Of a DNA stretch of 64,000 bases, positions 49,029-57,725 are shown in pieces; position 1 is the stretch's first letter; every line of letters begins with the position of its first letter. Position numbers and translations under genes: made by a program. The stretch lies in the NCBI RefSeq assembly GCF_042679305.1, contig NZ_JBHTMP010000020.1, positions 49,672 to 113,671 of the forward strand, given 5' to 3'. Source of the DNA: Micromonospora_H sonneratiae. Its GTDB lineage: Bacteria > Actinomycetota > Actinomycetes > Mycobacteriales > Micromonosporaceae. The notes below the pieces were generated by a model. The model was not told the origin of the DNA. It saw nothing but the letters and a program-made list of their open reading frames with translations, and ran no database searches.

Positions 49029-50374
49029 CCGTGCGCGAGGATTCGCCATGGCTCACCGGATCCGGGCCGACCACTGAAGAGGCCGGCCGAACCGGGGTCG
49101 AGACGGACAACCAAAGCCCGACCCCCGGGCGTCCAATGACCGTGACGCCCGATGACATGGAACAGGCACTGCGGGACTGCCTCTCCCGGCAGGTCAGCGT
49201 GCCCCCGGTCACCGCCGACCTGGCCGGTGTGGCGGTGCATCGGGCCAATCGCATGCACCGGCGTCGTACGTTCGCCGGAGTGACCCTGGCAGCGGTGGTC
49301 ACGATCGCCACGAGTGCCGGAATGGCGCAGTTCGGCGGCAGCCCACGCGAACCGGGCCCGGCCATCGTGGTCCTGGGTGATCCGTCCGGCCGTCCCGACT
49401 CTGCTGTCGCCGGGCCCACGCCGTCGGCGATGGTCAGCGGAGCCGCGATCAATGTCGGACCGCCATCGGTCGACCTGGTGGTCGGCACCGACCTGATCGT
49501 CAGTACCGGCGAGTCGATCGACCTGTCCGCGCTCGGCAGGGTCAGTCAGGCCAAGCGGGTGTCGGACGGCTGGTTGGTGATCAGCTCGGCGGAGCCGGTC
49601 GGCAAGAACCTCTGGTTCGTCCCCGAGGCCGGTTCGCCGAAGGCGATCCTCACCGGGGTCGACGTGGTGGTGCTGGCCTCGGACGGGCAGCGGATCGCCT
49701 GGCGGGACAAGTCCCAGATCTCGGCGGCGACGGTTGCGGGTGGTCAGCTGAGCACCATGGTCCAGGTAGGGGCATCGTCCGACACGGTGCCGGTCGGGTT
49801 CGTCGGTGTCGCGGTGCTGCTCGGCCGTACCGGTGACGCCGGCCTGGACGCCTACCGCCTCTGGTGGCCGTCCAGCCCGACGGCGGAACACGGAACCTGG
49901 AACCCGGCCGTCGCCGCGATCTACGGGATGACCTCGGGCGGGAACGCCGTGGTCGGGCAGTTGCTGACCGGGGCGTCCGCCCGGCCGTGCCTGGCGTTGC
50001 TCGACCCGGGACGAAACCTGGTCCCGGTCAAGACCGCGTGCCAGCCGCAGCTCGACGTCAGCACAGCGGGCACGGTGTCACCGGATGGCCGTTGGCTACT
50101 GGTCAACGGCATGGGCGGAGCCTCCGCAGGGCGCGCGGTCGTCATCGACCTGAACAGCGCGTTCGGAGCGGCACCGGCCGTACGGGCCGCCGGCCCCGCC
50201 ATCTCCGGCGCCACCGTCTGGACCGACCCCGCCACGGCGGTCCACGTCGACGAACGCGGCGAGTCGGTACGGGTCGTCGCGGACAGGGCCGTGGTCGGTG
50301 CCGCCGACGGTGTGCAGCGATTCCCCGGCCCGGCCGTGGTGCCCGGCGACCAGGTGGTCCTGGTGACCCGGTGA
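49025..50374 (+). CDS. single-pass membrane protein coupled to the ECF sigma factor
   Basis: A 449-residue protein. The N-terminal 70 residues are cytoplasmic (D-D-M-E-Q-A-L-R-D-C-L-S-R), one membrane helix follows at about 80-100, and the large external part (110-449) has W-L-V-I-S-S and repeated blade-like strands of a beta-propeller/WD40-like fold. The position and the ATGA overlap with the sigma gene suggest it is the regulator of that sigma factor, but no zinc-binding anti-sigma motif is evident. Assignment as an anti-sigma factor is inference. Confidence 0.78.
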   Translation: MTVREDSPWLTGSGPTTEEAGRTGVETDNQSPTPGRPMTVTPDDMEQALRDCLSRQVSVPPVTADLAGVAVHRANRMHRRRTFAGVTLAAVVTIATSAGMAQFGGSPREPGPAIVVLGDPSGRPDSAVAGPTPSAMVSGAAINVGPPSVDLVVGTDLIVSTGESIDLSALGRVSQAKRVSDGWLVISSAEPVGKNLWFVPEAGSPKAILTGVDVVVLASDGQRIAWRDKSQISAATVAGGQLSTMVQVGASSDTVPVGFVGVAVLLGRTGDAGLDAYRLWWPSSPTAEHGTWNPAVAAIYGMTSGGNAVVGQLLTGASARPCLALLDPGRNLVPVKTACQPQLDVSTAGTVSPDGRWLLVNGMGGASAGRAVVIDLNSAFGAAPAVRAAGPAISGATVWTDPATAVHVDERGESVRVVADRAVVGAADGVQRFPGPAVVPGDQVVLVTR

Positions 50375-50407
50375 GGCGTACCGACCGGGACGAGGTCCTC
50401 GACGCGG

Positions 50408-50413
50408 TAGCCT
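50408..50413 (+). promoter_or_regulatory. -10 hexamer TAGCCT of a probable leaderless promoter
   Basis: It lies 7 nt before GTG 50421, which supports that codon over GTG 50415 as the start of the PHP gene. Confidence 0.5.
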
Positions 50414-50420
50414 CGTGCCG

Positions 50421-51317
50421 GTGACTCAGCCCCCCAGCGTCCCAACCGGATCCGGCATCCGGATCGACCTGCACACGCATTCGACCGCCAGTGACGGGAC
50501 ACTCACCCCTGCGGAGCTGGTCCACGCGGCGGCTGGAGCGGGACTCGACGTCGTGGCCATCACCGATCATGACACCACCGCAGGCTGGGCACCTGCGGTC
50601 GAGGCGTTGCCACCCGGACTGACGCTGTTGCGTGGCGCCGAACTCTCCTGCCGGTGGTACGGCCAGCAGCCGTCGATTCCGCTGCACCTGCTGGCGTACC
50701 TGTTCGACCCGACGGAGCCCGAACTGGCCGCCGAACTGGCCCGGGTACGGCTGGCCCGCGAGGTCCGGGGGGAGCGGATCGTCGAGCGGCTTCGGGCCGA
50801 CGGGATCGACGTGAGCTGGGACGAGATCCACACTGCTGCCGGTGGCGGCACGGTGGGCCGTCCACACATCGCACAGGCACTCATCCGGGCCGGTCTGGTC
50901 GCCACCACGACCGAGGCGTTCGCCCCCGAGTGGCTGGGCGAGCGCTACCGGCTGCCCAAGGACGACATCGACGTGTTCCACGCGGTCCGGCTGGTCCGGC
51001 AGGCCGGCGGCGTGCCGGTCTTCGCCCACCCGAGGGCCAGCCGCCGGGGTCGGATCGTGCCCGACGAGCTGATCGTGGAGTTGGCAGCGGCCGGGCTGGT
51101 CGGACTGGAGGCGGACCACGAGGACCATTCGCCGGCGGAACGCGAACACGTCCGGGCACTCGCCTCGGAGTTGGGCCTTCTGGTGACCGGTTCCTCGGAC
51201 TTCCACGGCACCCACAAGACCGTCCGGTTGGGGGCGTACACCACCTCGACGGAGTCGTACGAGCGGATCGTGGCGGCGGCCAGCGGCGTGACGCCGGTCG
51301 CTTCACAGGGGGCCTGA
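50421..51317 (+). CDS. PHP-domain metal-dependent phosphoesterase (TrpH/RNase AM-like)
   Basis: A 298-residue protein with the PHP metal motifs D-L-H-T-H-S-T-A-S-D-G, I-T-D-H-D-T, H-P-R-A and S-S-D-F-H-G. The family includes 3',5'-nucleoside bisphosphate phosphatases and 5'-3' exoribonucleases that trim rRNA ends. All metal ligands that I can trace are present. The start choice rests on the leaderless hexamer. It precedes marC by 25 bp but has its own promoter-like site. Confidence 0.88.
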   Translation: MTQPPSVPTGSGIRIDLHTHSTASDGTLTPAELVHAAAGAGLDVVAITDHDTTAGWAPAVEALPPGLTLLRGAELSCRWYGQQPSIPLHLLAYLFDPTEPELAAELARVRLAREVRGERIVERLRADGIDVSWDEIHTAAGGGTVGRPHIAQALIRAGLVATTTEAFAPEWLGERYRLPKDDIDVFHAVRLVRQAGGVPVFAHPRASRRGRIVPDELIVELAAAGLVGLEADHEDHSPAEREHVRALASELGLLVTGSSDFHGTHKTVRLGAYTTSTESYERIVAAASGVTPVASQGA

Positions 51318-51330
51318 CCTGCGGCGCGGT

Positions 51331-51336
51331 TAACGT
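51331..51336 (+). promoter_or_regulatory. -10 hexamer TAACGT of a probable leaderless promoter
   Basis: It lies 6 nt before the GTG of marC at 51343. Confidence 0.4.
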
Positions 51337-51342
51337 GATCGG

Positions 51343-51957
51343 GTGGATCTGAAGTTGTTCGGGGAGGTCTTCGTAACCCTGCTGGTCATCACCGACCCGC
51401 CGGGTATGGTGCCGATCTTCCTTGCCCTGACCGGGCCGCTGGCCGCCCGGGAGCGTAACCGTGCCGCATGGCAGGCGGTGGCGCTGGCGCTCGGGGTGAT
51501 CGTGGTGTTCGCGGTGGCCGGCCGTACGCTGCTCGACTACCTCCACGTCGACCTGCCCGCCCTGCAGGCAGCCGGTGGGCTGCTGCTGGTGCTGGTCGCG
51601 CTGGAACTGCTCACCGGCAAGGCGGACGATCCCAACCAGCAGACGACCTCCAACATCGCCCTCGTACCGCTGGGCACGCCGTTGCTGGCCGGCCCCGGTG
51701 CGATCGTCGCCACCATGCTCTTCGTCCAGCAGGCGGAGGGCTGGGCCGACTATCTTTCGATCGCCGCAGCCATCGTCGCGGTGATGGTCGCAGTGTGGCT
51801 GGTGCTGCGCTTCTCCGGCGGCATCGTGAAGGTGCTCCGACCCGGTGGCATCGAGGTGCTCACCCGGATCGCCGGCCTGCTGCTGGCCGCGATCGCCGTG
51901 CAGCTCATCGCCGACGCGGTGGCTGCCTTCGTCACCGGCTACCTCAACCCGGCCTGA
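51343..51957 (+). CDS. MarC-family integral membrane protein
   Basis: A 204-residue protein with six predicted membrane helices. The start K-L-F-G-E-V-F-V-T-L-L-V-I-T-D-P-P-G-M-V-P-I-F and the second-half repeat A-L-V-P-L-G-T-P-L-L-A-G-P-G-A-I with an N-terminal D-P-P-G fit the MarC/UPF0056 family. MarC was once linked to multiple antibiotic resistance, but its function is unknown. It follows the PHP gene in the same direction. Confidence 0.9.
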   Translation: MDLKLFGEVFVTLLVITDPPGMVPIFLALTGPLAARERNRAAWQAVALALGVIVVFAVAGRTLLDYLHVDLPALQAAGGLLLVLVALELLTGKADDPNQQTTSNIALVPLGTPLLAGPGAIVATMLFVQQAEGWADYLSIAAAIVAVMVAVWLVLRFSGGIVKVLRPGGIEVLTRIAGLLLAAIAVQLIADAVAAFVTGYLNPA

Positions 51958-51976
51958 CCAGCCGGCAGCGAGCCGG

Positions 51977-52033
51977 ACCGGTCGAGCGGGGTGGTCCTCT
52001 GCCGGCTGCGGTGAAACCGGTCGAGCGGGGTGG
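51977..52033. repeat. 18-bp direct repeat between marC and the RecB-like gene
   Basis: ACCGGTCGAGCGGGGTGG at 51977-51994 and 52016-52033 (period 39), in the promoter region of the nuclease gene. Confidence 0.8.
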
Positions 52034-52072
52034 CGGCCCGGTGGTGTCGGACCGGGATGGCAGGATCGGGCC

Positions 52073-53047
52073 GTGCGAAGGCCGACCTCTCCCGGCAACC
52101 CGACCCCACGAGCCGGCTCCGGGGCTCCCCGGGCCCGTTCCGGGACCCCGCGGGCCCGTTCCAGCCAGGCTGAACCCGAACAGTTGGGGTTCGAGGGCAT
52201 GCCGGAACGGTTGTTCGTGTGCACCCCCAGCAAACTCGGTGCCTACGCGGACTGCCCACGTCGGTACCGCTACGCCTACGTCGACCGCCCGGCACCGCCG
52301 AAGGGGCCGCCCTGGGCGCACAACTCGCTCGGTTCCAGCGTGCACACCGCACTTCGTAACTGGTACGGGCTACCCGCCCAGCGTCGCCGTGCCGAGGCGC
52401 TGCCGATGCTGCTCAAGGGCACCTGGGTACGCGAGGGCTACCGCGACGACGCGCAGGAGCGGGCGGCGTTCGGCCGCGCACTACAGTGGCTCGAGTCCTA
52501 TGTCGACACGCTGGAACCGGGGGACGAGCCGGTGGGCGTGGAGCGGGTCGTCGCGGCCAAGACGACGGTGCTGGCCTTCAACGGTCGGGCCGACCGGATC
52601 GACTCCCGGCCCGGCCCGGACGGGCCCGAGATCGTGATCGTCGACTACAAGACCGGCCGCGCCGGGCTGGACGCCGATGACGCCCGGGGCTCGCAGGCGC
52701 TCGCCCTCTATGCGTACGCAGCTGAGCGGGTGTTCCGCCGGCCCTGCCGTCGGGTGGAACTGCACCACCTGCCAACCGGCACCGTGGCGGCGTACGACCA
52801 CACACCGGAGTCGCTGGCCCGCCAGGTCAGCCGGGCCGAGGACACGGCCCGTGACATCATCGCCGCCGAGAAGGCGGTAGCCGATGGAGCCGACCCGGAC
52901 GAGGTGTTCCCGACGACGCCGGGCACCCTGTGTGCGTGGTGCGACTACCGGCGTACCTGCTCCGCCGGTGCGCAGGCGCCGGCCAGGGAGCCGTGGGCGG
53001 CCGTCGAACGTACGCTCAGTCCGCCGCAACCACCCGGGGAGGACTGA
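52073..53047 (+). CDS. RecB-family PD-(D/E)XK nuclease
   Basis: A 324-residue protein. The conserved core opens with T-P-S-K-L-G-A-Y-A-D-C-P-R-R-Y-R-Y-A-Y-V, has G-R-A-D-R-I-D and the catalytic D-Y-K-T-G, and ends with four-Cys Fe-S ligands suggested by G-T-L-C-A-W-C-D-Y-R-R-T-C-S plus the first cysteine (D-C-P-R-R). This is the stand-alone RecB/Cas4-like nuclease typical of actinobacteria. GTG 52073 is preferred because Q-L-G-F-E-G-M-P-E before ATG 52199 is conserved in the family as I recall. Its biological role is unclear. Confidence 0.88.
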   Translation: MRRPTSPGNPTPRAGSGAPRARSGTPRARSSQAEPEQLGFEGMPERLFVCTPSKLGAYADCPRRYRYAYVDRPAPPKGPPWAHNSLGSSVHTALRNWYGLPAQRRRAEALPMLLKGTWVREGYRDDAQERAAFGRALQWLESYVDTLEPGDEPVGVERVVAAKTTVLAFNGRADRIDSRPGPDGPEIVIVDYKTGRAGLDADDARGSQALALYAYAAERVFRRPCRRVELHHLPTGTVAAYDHTPESLARQVSRAEDTARDIIAAEKAVADGADPDEVFPTTPGTLCAWCDYRRTCSAGAQAPAREPWAAVERTLSPPQPPGED

Positions 53048-53086
53048 GCCGCACCGGCGGCCCGCCCGGCCCAGGGCCCGCCCGGG

Positions 53087-53947
53087 CTAAGCCGCCAGCG
53101 TGAGTCGGGCGGCGCGGGCCTTGGCCGCCCGGTACAACGGCCCCTCGAGGTAGCGCCGGGGAACTGCGCCCAGGGCCAGCCGCAGGGTCCGTACGCTCAG
53201 CTCTGCGGAGAGCGCCGTGGTGGGTAGGCCGAGCGTGCCGTACATCCGTCGGGCCCAGGCCGGTAGCAGCCCGAAGGCGGTGCCGGCGACGCCGAGGTAC
53301 GCCAACCGCGCCGGCCCGAAGTCGAGGCTCAGCCGGAGGGGCAGGCTCAGCTTCCAGGGCACTGGCGGGGCGGTGAGGAACAGCGCCGTCTCCGCTGCGT
53401 CCCGGGTCATCCGCAGCTCGCTGCGGATCGTCCGGTAGTAGCTGTCCACCTCGTCTGCGGTGCCGGGCACGGTGGTCGGGTCGAGGCCGACCAGCGCTGC
53501 GGCTCGCCGCTGTTCGGTGTAGTAGCCGTCGATCTCCTCTCCGGTCAGGGCCAGGCCGGCCCGCTGGGCGGTGCTGACGAACGATTCGACCTCGGTCACA
53601 TGCACCCAGCGCAGCAGGTCCGGATGGTCGATCCGGAACTGTTCCCCGGTGACCGGATCGGTGGCGCGCAGCCGGGCGTGCAGCGCCGTCAACCGGCGAC
53701 CCGCCGCCTCAGCCTGTCGGGTGGTGCCGTAGATGGTGGTGCCCACGTATTTCGCAGTGCGGACCAGCCGGCCCCACGGATCGGCCTGGTAGCTGCTGTT
53801 CTGTGCCACCCCGGCCATCGCGCGTGGATGCAGGGCCTGGAGATAGAGCGAACGCAGGCCCGCGACGATCAGGATCGGCTCCTCGTGCACCTTCCAGGTG
53901 ACCGAGTCAGGGCCGAAGAGCCCGAGGTCATCATCGTGGGAGTCCAT
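53087..53947 (-). CDS. oxygenase MpaB-family protein (DUF2236)
   Basis: A 286-residue protein. It contains the MpaB/DUF2236 sequence D-S-V-T-W-K-V-H-E-E-P and L-R-S-L-Y-L-Q-A-L-H-P-R-A-M-A-G-V (heme-ligand histidine region), and W-V-H-V-T-E-V-E-S-F. Homologues in the mycophenolic acid pathway of fungi cleave a C=C bond with oxygen. Substrate here is unknown. ATG 53947 starts the conserved part; longer open sequence upstream is Pro/Arg-rich. It follows the Fur gene in the same direction by 62 bp. Confidence 0.87.
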   Translation of the reverse strand: MDSHDDDLGLFGPDSVTWKVHEEPILIVAGLRSLYLQALHPRAMAGVAQNSSYQADPWGRLVRTAKYVGTTIYGTTRQAEAAGRRLTALHARLRATDPVTGEQFRIDHPDLLRWVHVTEVESFVSTAQRAGLALTGEEIDGYYTEQRRAAALVGLDPTTVPGTADEVDSYYRTIRSELRMTRDAAETALFLTAPPVPWKLSLPLRLSLDFGPARLAYLGVAGTAFGLLPAWARRMYGTLGLPTTALSAELSVRTLRLALGAVPRRYLEGPLYRAAKARAARLTLAA

Positions 53948-54009
53948 CGCCCAAGGGTGCCACGGTCCGCCGGGTGTCGGTTGACGGGCGGGGGAGGGAG
54001 TACGGACCC

Positions 54010-54438
54010 TCAGATGTCGGCGGCGCGACGGGTCTGGCAGGCGGGGCACAACCCCCAGAAGGTCACCTCGGCCTCGTCGACGTAGAAGCCGTGCGCCGTG
54101 TTCGGGTCGAGGCAGGGGGCGCTGCCGACCGCGCAGTCGATGTCGGCTATCTCTCCACAGCCCCGGCAGACGACGTGATGGTGATTGTCACCGGCCCGGG
54201 CCTCGTAGCGGGCGGGGCTACCGGCGGGCTCGATCCGCCGGGACAACCCGGCCCGGGAGAGTGCGCCGAGAACGTCGTAGATCGCCTGCGTGGACACCGA
54301 GTCGAGTCGTTCGCGCACCCGTCGGGTGATCTCGTCGACCTCCAGGTGGCCCCCACCGGCCAGGATCTCCAGTACGGCGAGGCGCGGCCGGGTGACCCGT
54401 AGGCCTCTCGACCGGAGCAGCTCCTCGCCAGTTGACAT
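54010..54438 (-). CDS. Fur-family metalloregulator
   Basis: A 142-residue repressor. Winged helix: G-L-R-V-T-R-P-R-L-A-V-L-E-I-L and S-T-Q-A-I-Y-D-V-L-G-A-L. Metal sites include H-L-E-V-D-E-I, D-N-H-H-H-V-V-C-R-G-C-G-E and the second pair C-P-A-C-Q, so a structural zinc site is present. Sequence is FurA/CatR-like, a group that controls catalase genes in streptomycetes and mycobacteria; no katG lies in the window. The ATG lacks a ribosome site and TTGACG lies 26-31 nt before it, so the transcript may be short-leadered or leaderless. Confidence 0.9.
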   Translation of the reverse strand: MSTGEELLRSRGLRVTRPRLAVLEILAGGGHLEVDEITRRVRERLDSVSTQAIYDVLGALSRAGLSRRIEPAGSPARYEARAGDNHHHVVCRGCGEIADIDCAVGSAPCLDPNTAHGFYVDEAEVTFWGLCPACQTRRAADI

Positions 54439-54649
54439 GGAGCAATGAGAGCACGCTGACGGAACGTCAACAAGAAGAAGGCTCGACGTCGTGGCCTCGA
54501 ACACAGCACAGGTTGCCCCGAACCGGGCTGAACCGTGCCGGCTCGGAGTGCGTGTATGGGTGAAGATTCGTGACTGTCGGCACGCTGCTGTACGCGGACA
54601 ATCAGGGATCGTACGCTGGCAACCCGGCCAGCTGAGACAGGAGGTGTCG

Positions 54650-55132
54650 GTGTTCAAGGAGATCATGGGCCTTCCCGCGCACCCGATGCTGGTACACGCG
54701 GCGGTGGTGTTCGTGCCGCTGCTGGTACTGCTGGCGATCGGCTTCGCGGTCCTGCCCCGGTTACGCTCCCGGCTCGGCTGGGCGGCGGCGATCCTCGCCG
54801 TGGTTGCCCCGGCGTCAGCGCTGTTCGCCAAGGAGTCCGGCGAGGAACTGAAGAAGGTCCTCACCGAGAAGGGCTACCCGGCAGAGATCATCAATCAGGT
54901 GACCGAGCATCAGGAGTACGGCGACCTGATGTTCTGGTTCGCCCTCGGCCTCGGGGTGGCGACCGGTCTGATGATCTTCGCTGCCAGTGGGCACCCTCGG
55001 GCGCAGGCCCTGCCGAAGTGGGTGAACCTGGTGCTGGCCGGAATCGTCGTCGTGCTCGGGGTGGTCACCGCCGTCTACACCTACCTGACCGGGGACACCG
55101 GTGCCCAGGCCGTGTGGCAGGGCGTTCTGTAG
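54650..55132 (+). CDS. DUF2231 membrane protein
   Basis: A 160-residue protein with four membrane helices. The family start is M-G-L-P-A-H-P-M-L-V-H-A-A-V-V-F-V-P-L, including the invariant His residues that may bind metal or heme. AGGAGG precedes GTG 54650 by 5 nt. It is divergent from the Fur gene (212-bp gap with no further feature seen), so Fur control is possible. Function is unknown. Confidence 0.88.
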   Translation: MFKEIMGLPAHPMLVHAAVVFVPLLVLLAIGFAVLPRLRSRLGWAAAILAVVAPASALFAKESGEELKKVLTEKGYPAEIINQVTEHQEYGDLMFWFALGLGVATGLMIFAASGHPRAQALPKWVNLVLAGIVVVLGVVTAVYTYLTGDTGAQAVWQGVL

Positions 55133-55148
55133 CCGCAGGTTGCCGGGC

Positions 55149-55472
55149 TCAGAAGACGATTCGCGCGCAGAGCAGACAGATCACCACGATCAGTACGGCG
55201 CCGGCGATCAGCCCGATCCCGTACGTCACGGTACGGGCGCTTCGCTCCTGCTCCTCCAGGCCGGCCAGGTTCTGCGGTGGTAGCTGCCTCGGTGGCGGTG
55301 GCTGGATGTGCACGGGGGGCCGCCAGCCCGGCGGCGGTGGTGACGTCGGCGGGGGCCCCTGGTAGGCGGGTGGGGTCGGAGCGGCACGCTCCGGTGGGGG
55401 TGCCTCGGCCGGCTGGTCGGCTGGCCGGCGCCAGACGCTGTCGTCGGGGGTAGCACCGCTGGGCGTCGTCAC
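55149..55472 (-). CDS. proline-rich single-pass membrane protein
   Basis: A 107-residue protein. Residues 1-70 are Pro/Gln-rich (P-P-P-T-S-P-P-P-P-G), followed by A-G-L-E-E-Q-E-R-S-A-R and a C-terminal membrane helix (Y-G-I-G-L-I-A-G-A-V-L-I-V-V-I). The tail-anchored layout suggests a scaffold or septal component but no family is recognised. GTG 55472 is chosen; a TAGCGT hexamer 8 nt upstream would make it leaderless. Confidence 0.7.
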   Translation of the reverse strand: MTTPSGATPDDSVWRRPADQPAEAPPPERAAPTPPAYQGPPPTSPPPPGWRPPVHIQPPPPRQLPPQNLAGLEEQERSARTVTYGIGLIAGAVLIVVICLLCARIVF

Positions 55473-55539
55473 GCCGACCGACGCTACCAACCAATGTCCG
55501 TACGGCCACTGACTGGCGCGCCTGGATCGTCGGATCGGC

Positions 55540-55545
55540 TAGGCT
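55540..55545 (+). promoter_or_regulatory. -10 hexamer TAGGCT of a probable leaderless promoter
   Basis: It lies 7 nt before the GTG of the 59-residue gene at 55553. Confidence 0.45.
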
Positions 55546-55552
55546 GGCTGCC

Positions 55553-55732
55553 GTGCAGCAGGTGGACAGGTCCGGACCGGGTCGTGACGACGATCGAGTG
55601 GTCGACTTCACCAGCGACCGGGCCGAATGGTTTCCGGAACAGTCGACGGACGACACCGACCGGGGCTGGGGCGAGCGTTCGAGTTCCAACGATGATCGGC
55701 TGCTGGCCGACCGTCCCCCGCACTGGGGCTGA
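55553..55732 (+). CDS. 59-residue acidic small protein
   Basis: V-Q-Q-V-D-R-S-G-P-G-R-D-D-D-R-V-V-D-F, then W-F-P-E-Q-S-T-D-D-T-D-R and a tail D-D-R-L-L-A-D-R-P-P-H-W-G. The Asp/Arg-rich composition and the R-P-P-H-W ending are found in other actinobacterial small proteins as I recall; no function is known. It is leaderless by hexamer spacing and lies between two divergent/convergent membrane protein genes. Confidence 0.7.
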   Translation: MQQVDRSGPGRDDDRVVDFTSDRAEWFPEQSTDDTDRGWGERSSSNDDRLLADRPPHWG

Positions 55733-55784
55733 GTCGTACGGCCGACGGCTGACGGACCGGAGCACCCGGACCGGGTCGACCGGA

Positions 55785-56357
55785 TCAGGCCCGAACAATG
55801 ATCATGAATCGGACGCCCTCCGGCATGCCAACCGCCCGTTGCGCCTGCTCTGGCGGAAGAGCTAGGTAGAGAGCGCTCGTTCCATCGGCTGCCGCCCCGC
55901 CCAGCACGTCGAGCACCAGCGCCCGGGACGCCACCAACGTCGGCTCGGGTGATCCGCCGGCACCGCCACCAGCGCTCGACACAGCCAACAGATCCACCCG
56001 GACGCCCGGACGCACGATGGTCAGCGCAGCCGGCTCGGCGAGGCGGACCGGCACCCCGACCGTGCCTGCGGGTACTGCCAACCGGCCCGGGGCCGCTGCC
56101 GGATCCTCCGACGTCGAATTCTCTGACGTCGAATTCTTTGACGCCGGATCCGGTGTCGTCCCGGACGGCCCGGTCGTCGGCTTCGAGGCGGGACACGACG
56201 ACGGTGAAGGTTCCCGGGCGTAGAGGACGCCGGCCGCGAGGGCCAACAGTGCCGCGACCAGCGTCATCCGCAGCAACGCGGCCCCACGGGGCAGGACCGG
56301 CCATCGGGCGGGGCGCAGCGTCGGCTCCCGCTGTCGCTGCCTGCTTCCGAGCATCAT
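55785..56357 (-). CDS. SAF-domain protein (CpaB/RcpC-like)
   Basis: A 190-residue protein: basic N-terminus, one membrane helix (T-L-V-A-A-L-L-A-L-A-A-G-V-L-Y), an S/T/P-rich linker built on a 15-bp repeat (S-K-N-S-T-S-E-N-S-T-S-E), and a C-terminal SAF/RcpC-like beta domain (V-P-A-G-T-V-G-V-P-V-R-L; I-V-R-P-G-V-R-V-D-L-L-A). CpaB-type proteins belong to Flp/Tad pilus assembly, but no tad gene is near, so a different role is likely. GGGAGG precedes the start (ATG 56357 or 56354). Confidence 0.78.
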   Translation of the reverse strand: MMLGSRQRQREPTLRPARWPVLPRGAALLRMTLVAALLALAAGVLYAREPSPSSCPASKPTTGPSGTTPDPASKNSTSENSTSEDPAAAPGRLAVPAGTVGVPVRLAEPAALTIVRPGVRVDLLAVSSAGGGAGGSPEPTLVASRALVLDVLGGAAADGTSALYLALPPEQAQRAVGMPEGVRFMIIVRA

Positions 56358-56504
56358 GGCGGGCCTCCCTTACGGCCCGGCGACGTCACCTGGTGGGCGT
56401 CGTCCGGTGTGCAGGAGGCTAGGCAGCGCCCACCGGGTGCGCAGCCGTCATCGGCCGACCTGTGGACAACCCGTCGGCCTGTGGATAACTGCGGCTGTGT
56501 CGGG

Positions 56505-56915
56505 TCAGGCGGTTCCGCCGGACGAGGAGGTCGAAGGGGACGAGGAGGACGAGGAGGACGAGGACGTCGAGCTGCCGGTGCTGGCCGCCGCCTTCTCCTT
56601 CGTCGCCGATCCGCTGCTGGTACTGGCACCGCCGCCGGAGCCGCCGTTGCTGGACGAGGACGAGTCGCTGCCGCCCGAGGACGACTCCGACTTGGTCGAG
56701 GCGCTCTTGCTGCCGCCGGTGGACGTCTCCGCCCCGGCCGACCGCGAGTCGGTGCGGTAGAAACCGGACCCCTTGAAGACGATGCCGACGGAGTTGAACA
56801 CCTTGCGAAGCCGGCCCTCGCACGACGGGCACTCGGTCAGCGGCTCGTCGGTGAAGGACTGCACTGCCTCCAACTGGTGTCCGCAAGCGGTGCAGGCGTA
56901 CTGGTACGTGGGCAC
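56505..56915 (-). CDS. FmdB-family zinc-ribbon protein with serine-rich tail
   Basis: A 136-residue protein. Residues 1-55 are the CxxC_CxxC_SSSS zinc ribbon (P-T-Y-Q-Y-A-C-T-A-C-G-H; C-P-S-C-E-G-R-L-R-K-V-F), containing the conserved G-S-G-F-Y-R-T-D-S. Residues 60-136 are Ser/Gly-rich low complexity. It corresponds to Rv0991c by position; that protein has been described as a redox-regulated chaperone-like factor in M. tuberculosis as I recall. GGAGGAGACC precedes GTG 56915. Confidence 0.87.
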   Translation of the reverse strand: MPTYQYACTACGHQLEAVQSFTDEPLTECPSCEGRLRKVFNSVGIVFKGSGFYRTDSRSAGAETSTGGSKSASTKSESSSGGSDSSSSSNGGSGGGASTSSGSATKEKAAASTGSSTSSSSSSSSSPSTSSSGGTA

Positions 56916-57022
56916 GGTCTCCTCCGGATCTTGCAAGCCTGTTGGCACTCGACGCATCCGAGTGCCAATGGTGCGTCATGGTTGCCCATTTCGTCCAACC
57001 GGGGCGGGTGCCGGCCCGGAGG

Positions 57023-57643
57023 TCAACCGGCTGGCAGCAGTCGTACCCCGTCGGCCGGCGTGATCACCGCCCGTACCCGCTGGTCGTGTGGCAGGGCGGG
57101 AACCTCATCGAGCAGCTCGCCGTCGTGCAGCAGCACCACGGTCGGTACGTCCGTGCCGACGCGGGCCAGGGCGCGGTCGTACGAGCCACCGCCGCGACCC
57201 AGCCGGACACCCCGGTCATCCACGGCGACGGCGGGCACCACGACCAGATCGGCGCTGGCGATCGCGGACAGCCCCAGCCGAGGGCCGACCGGTTCCCGCA
57301 ACCCGCGCCCGGTGGTGACCAGGTCTCCGGGGGCGGAGTAGTCCGCCCAGTCCAGATCGAGATCCGCCCGCAGCACCGGCAGCAGCAACCGTGCGCCCGG
57401 CCCGAGTGTGGCCAGCAGCACGTCGGGCAGGTCGGGGCCGCCGGGCTCACTGCCGATCGGCACGTACCCGGTGACCCGGCGTGGGCGGATCCGGCGTACG
57501 AGATCGACCAGCCCGGCCTGGACGAGCGCCGCCGCCTCGGCCCGCTGCGCGGCCGGAAGCGAACGGCGGCGGGTGAGCACGGCGGCGCGCAGTTCGGCCT
57601 TGGCCGCGGCGACCACTTCCGCTTCATCCGAAAAATCCGGCAC
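57023..57643 (-). CDS. 5-formyltetrahydrofolate cyclo-ligase
   Basis: A 206-residue enzyme that converts 5-formyl-THF and ATP to 5,10-methenyl-THF, ADP and phosphate. Motifs: basic N-terminal helix R-R-R-S-L-P, Y-V-P-I-G-S-E-P, R-L-L-L-P-V-L and the nucleotide loop R-L-G-R-G-G-G-S-Y-D-R. It matches the Rv0992c position. GTG 57643 is favoured by AGGAG 6 nt before it. It is divergent from the diguanylate cyclase gene. Confidence 0.92.
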   Translation of the reverse strand: MPDFSDEAEVVAAAKAELRAAVLTRRRSLPAAQRAEAAALVQAGLVDLVRRIRPRRVTGYVPIGSEPGGPDLPDVLLATLGPGARLLLPVLRADLDLDWADYSAPGDLVTTGRGLREPVGPRLGLSAIASADLVVVPAVAVDDRGVRLGRGGGSYDRALARVGTDVPTVVLLHDGELLDEVPALPHDQRVRAVITPADGVRLLPAG

Positions 57644-57725
57644 GTAACACTCCTGTGGCAACCCTGGTTAATTGACGAAGTTGTGTCAGCATCGCAGCAT
57701 CGATGCGGAGCCCTCGGGGGGAAGA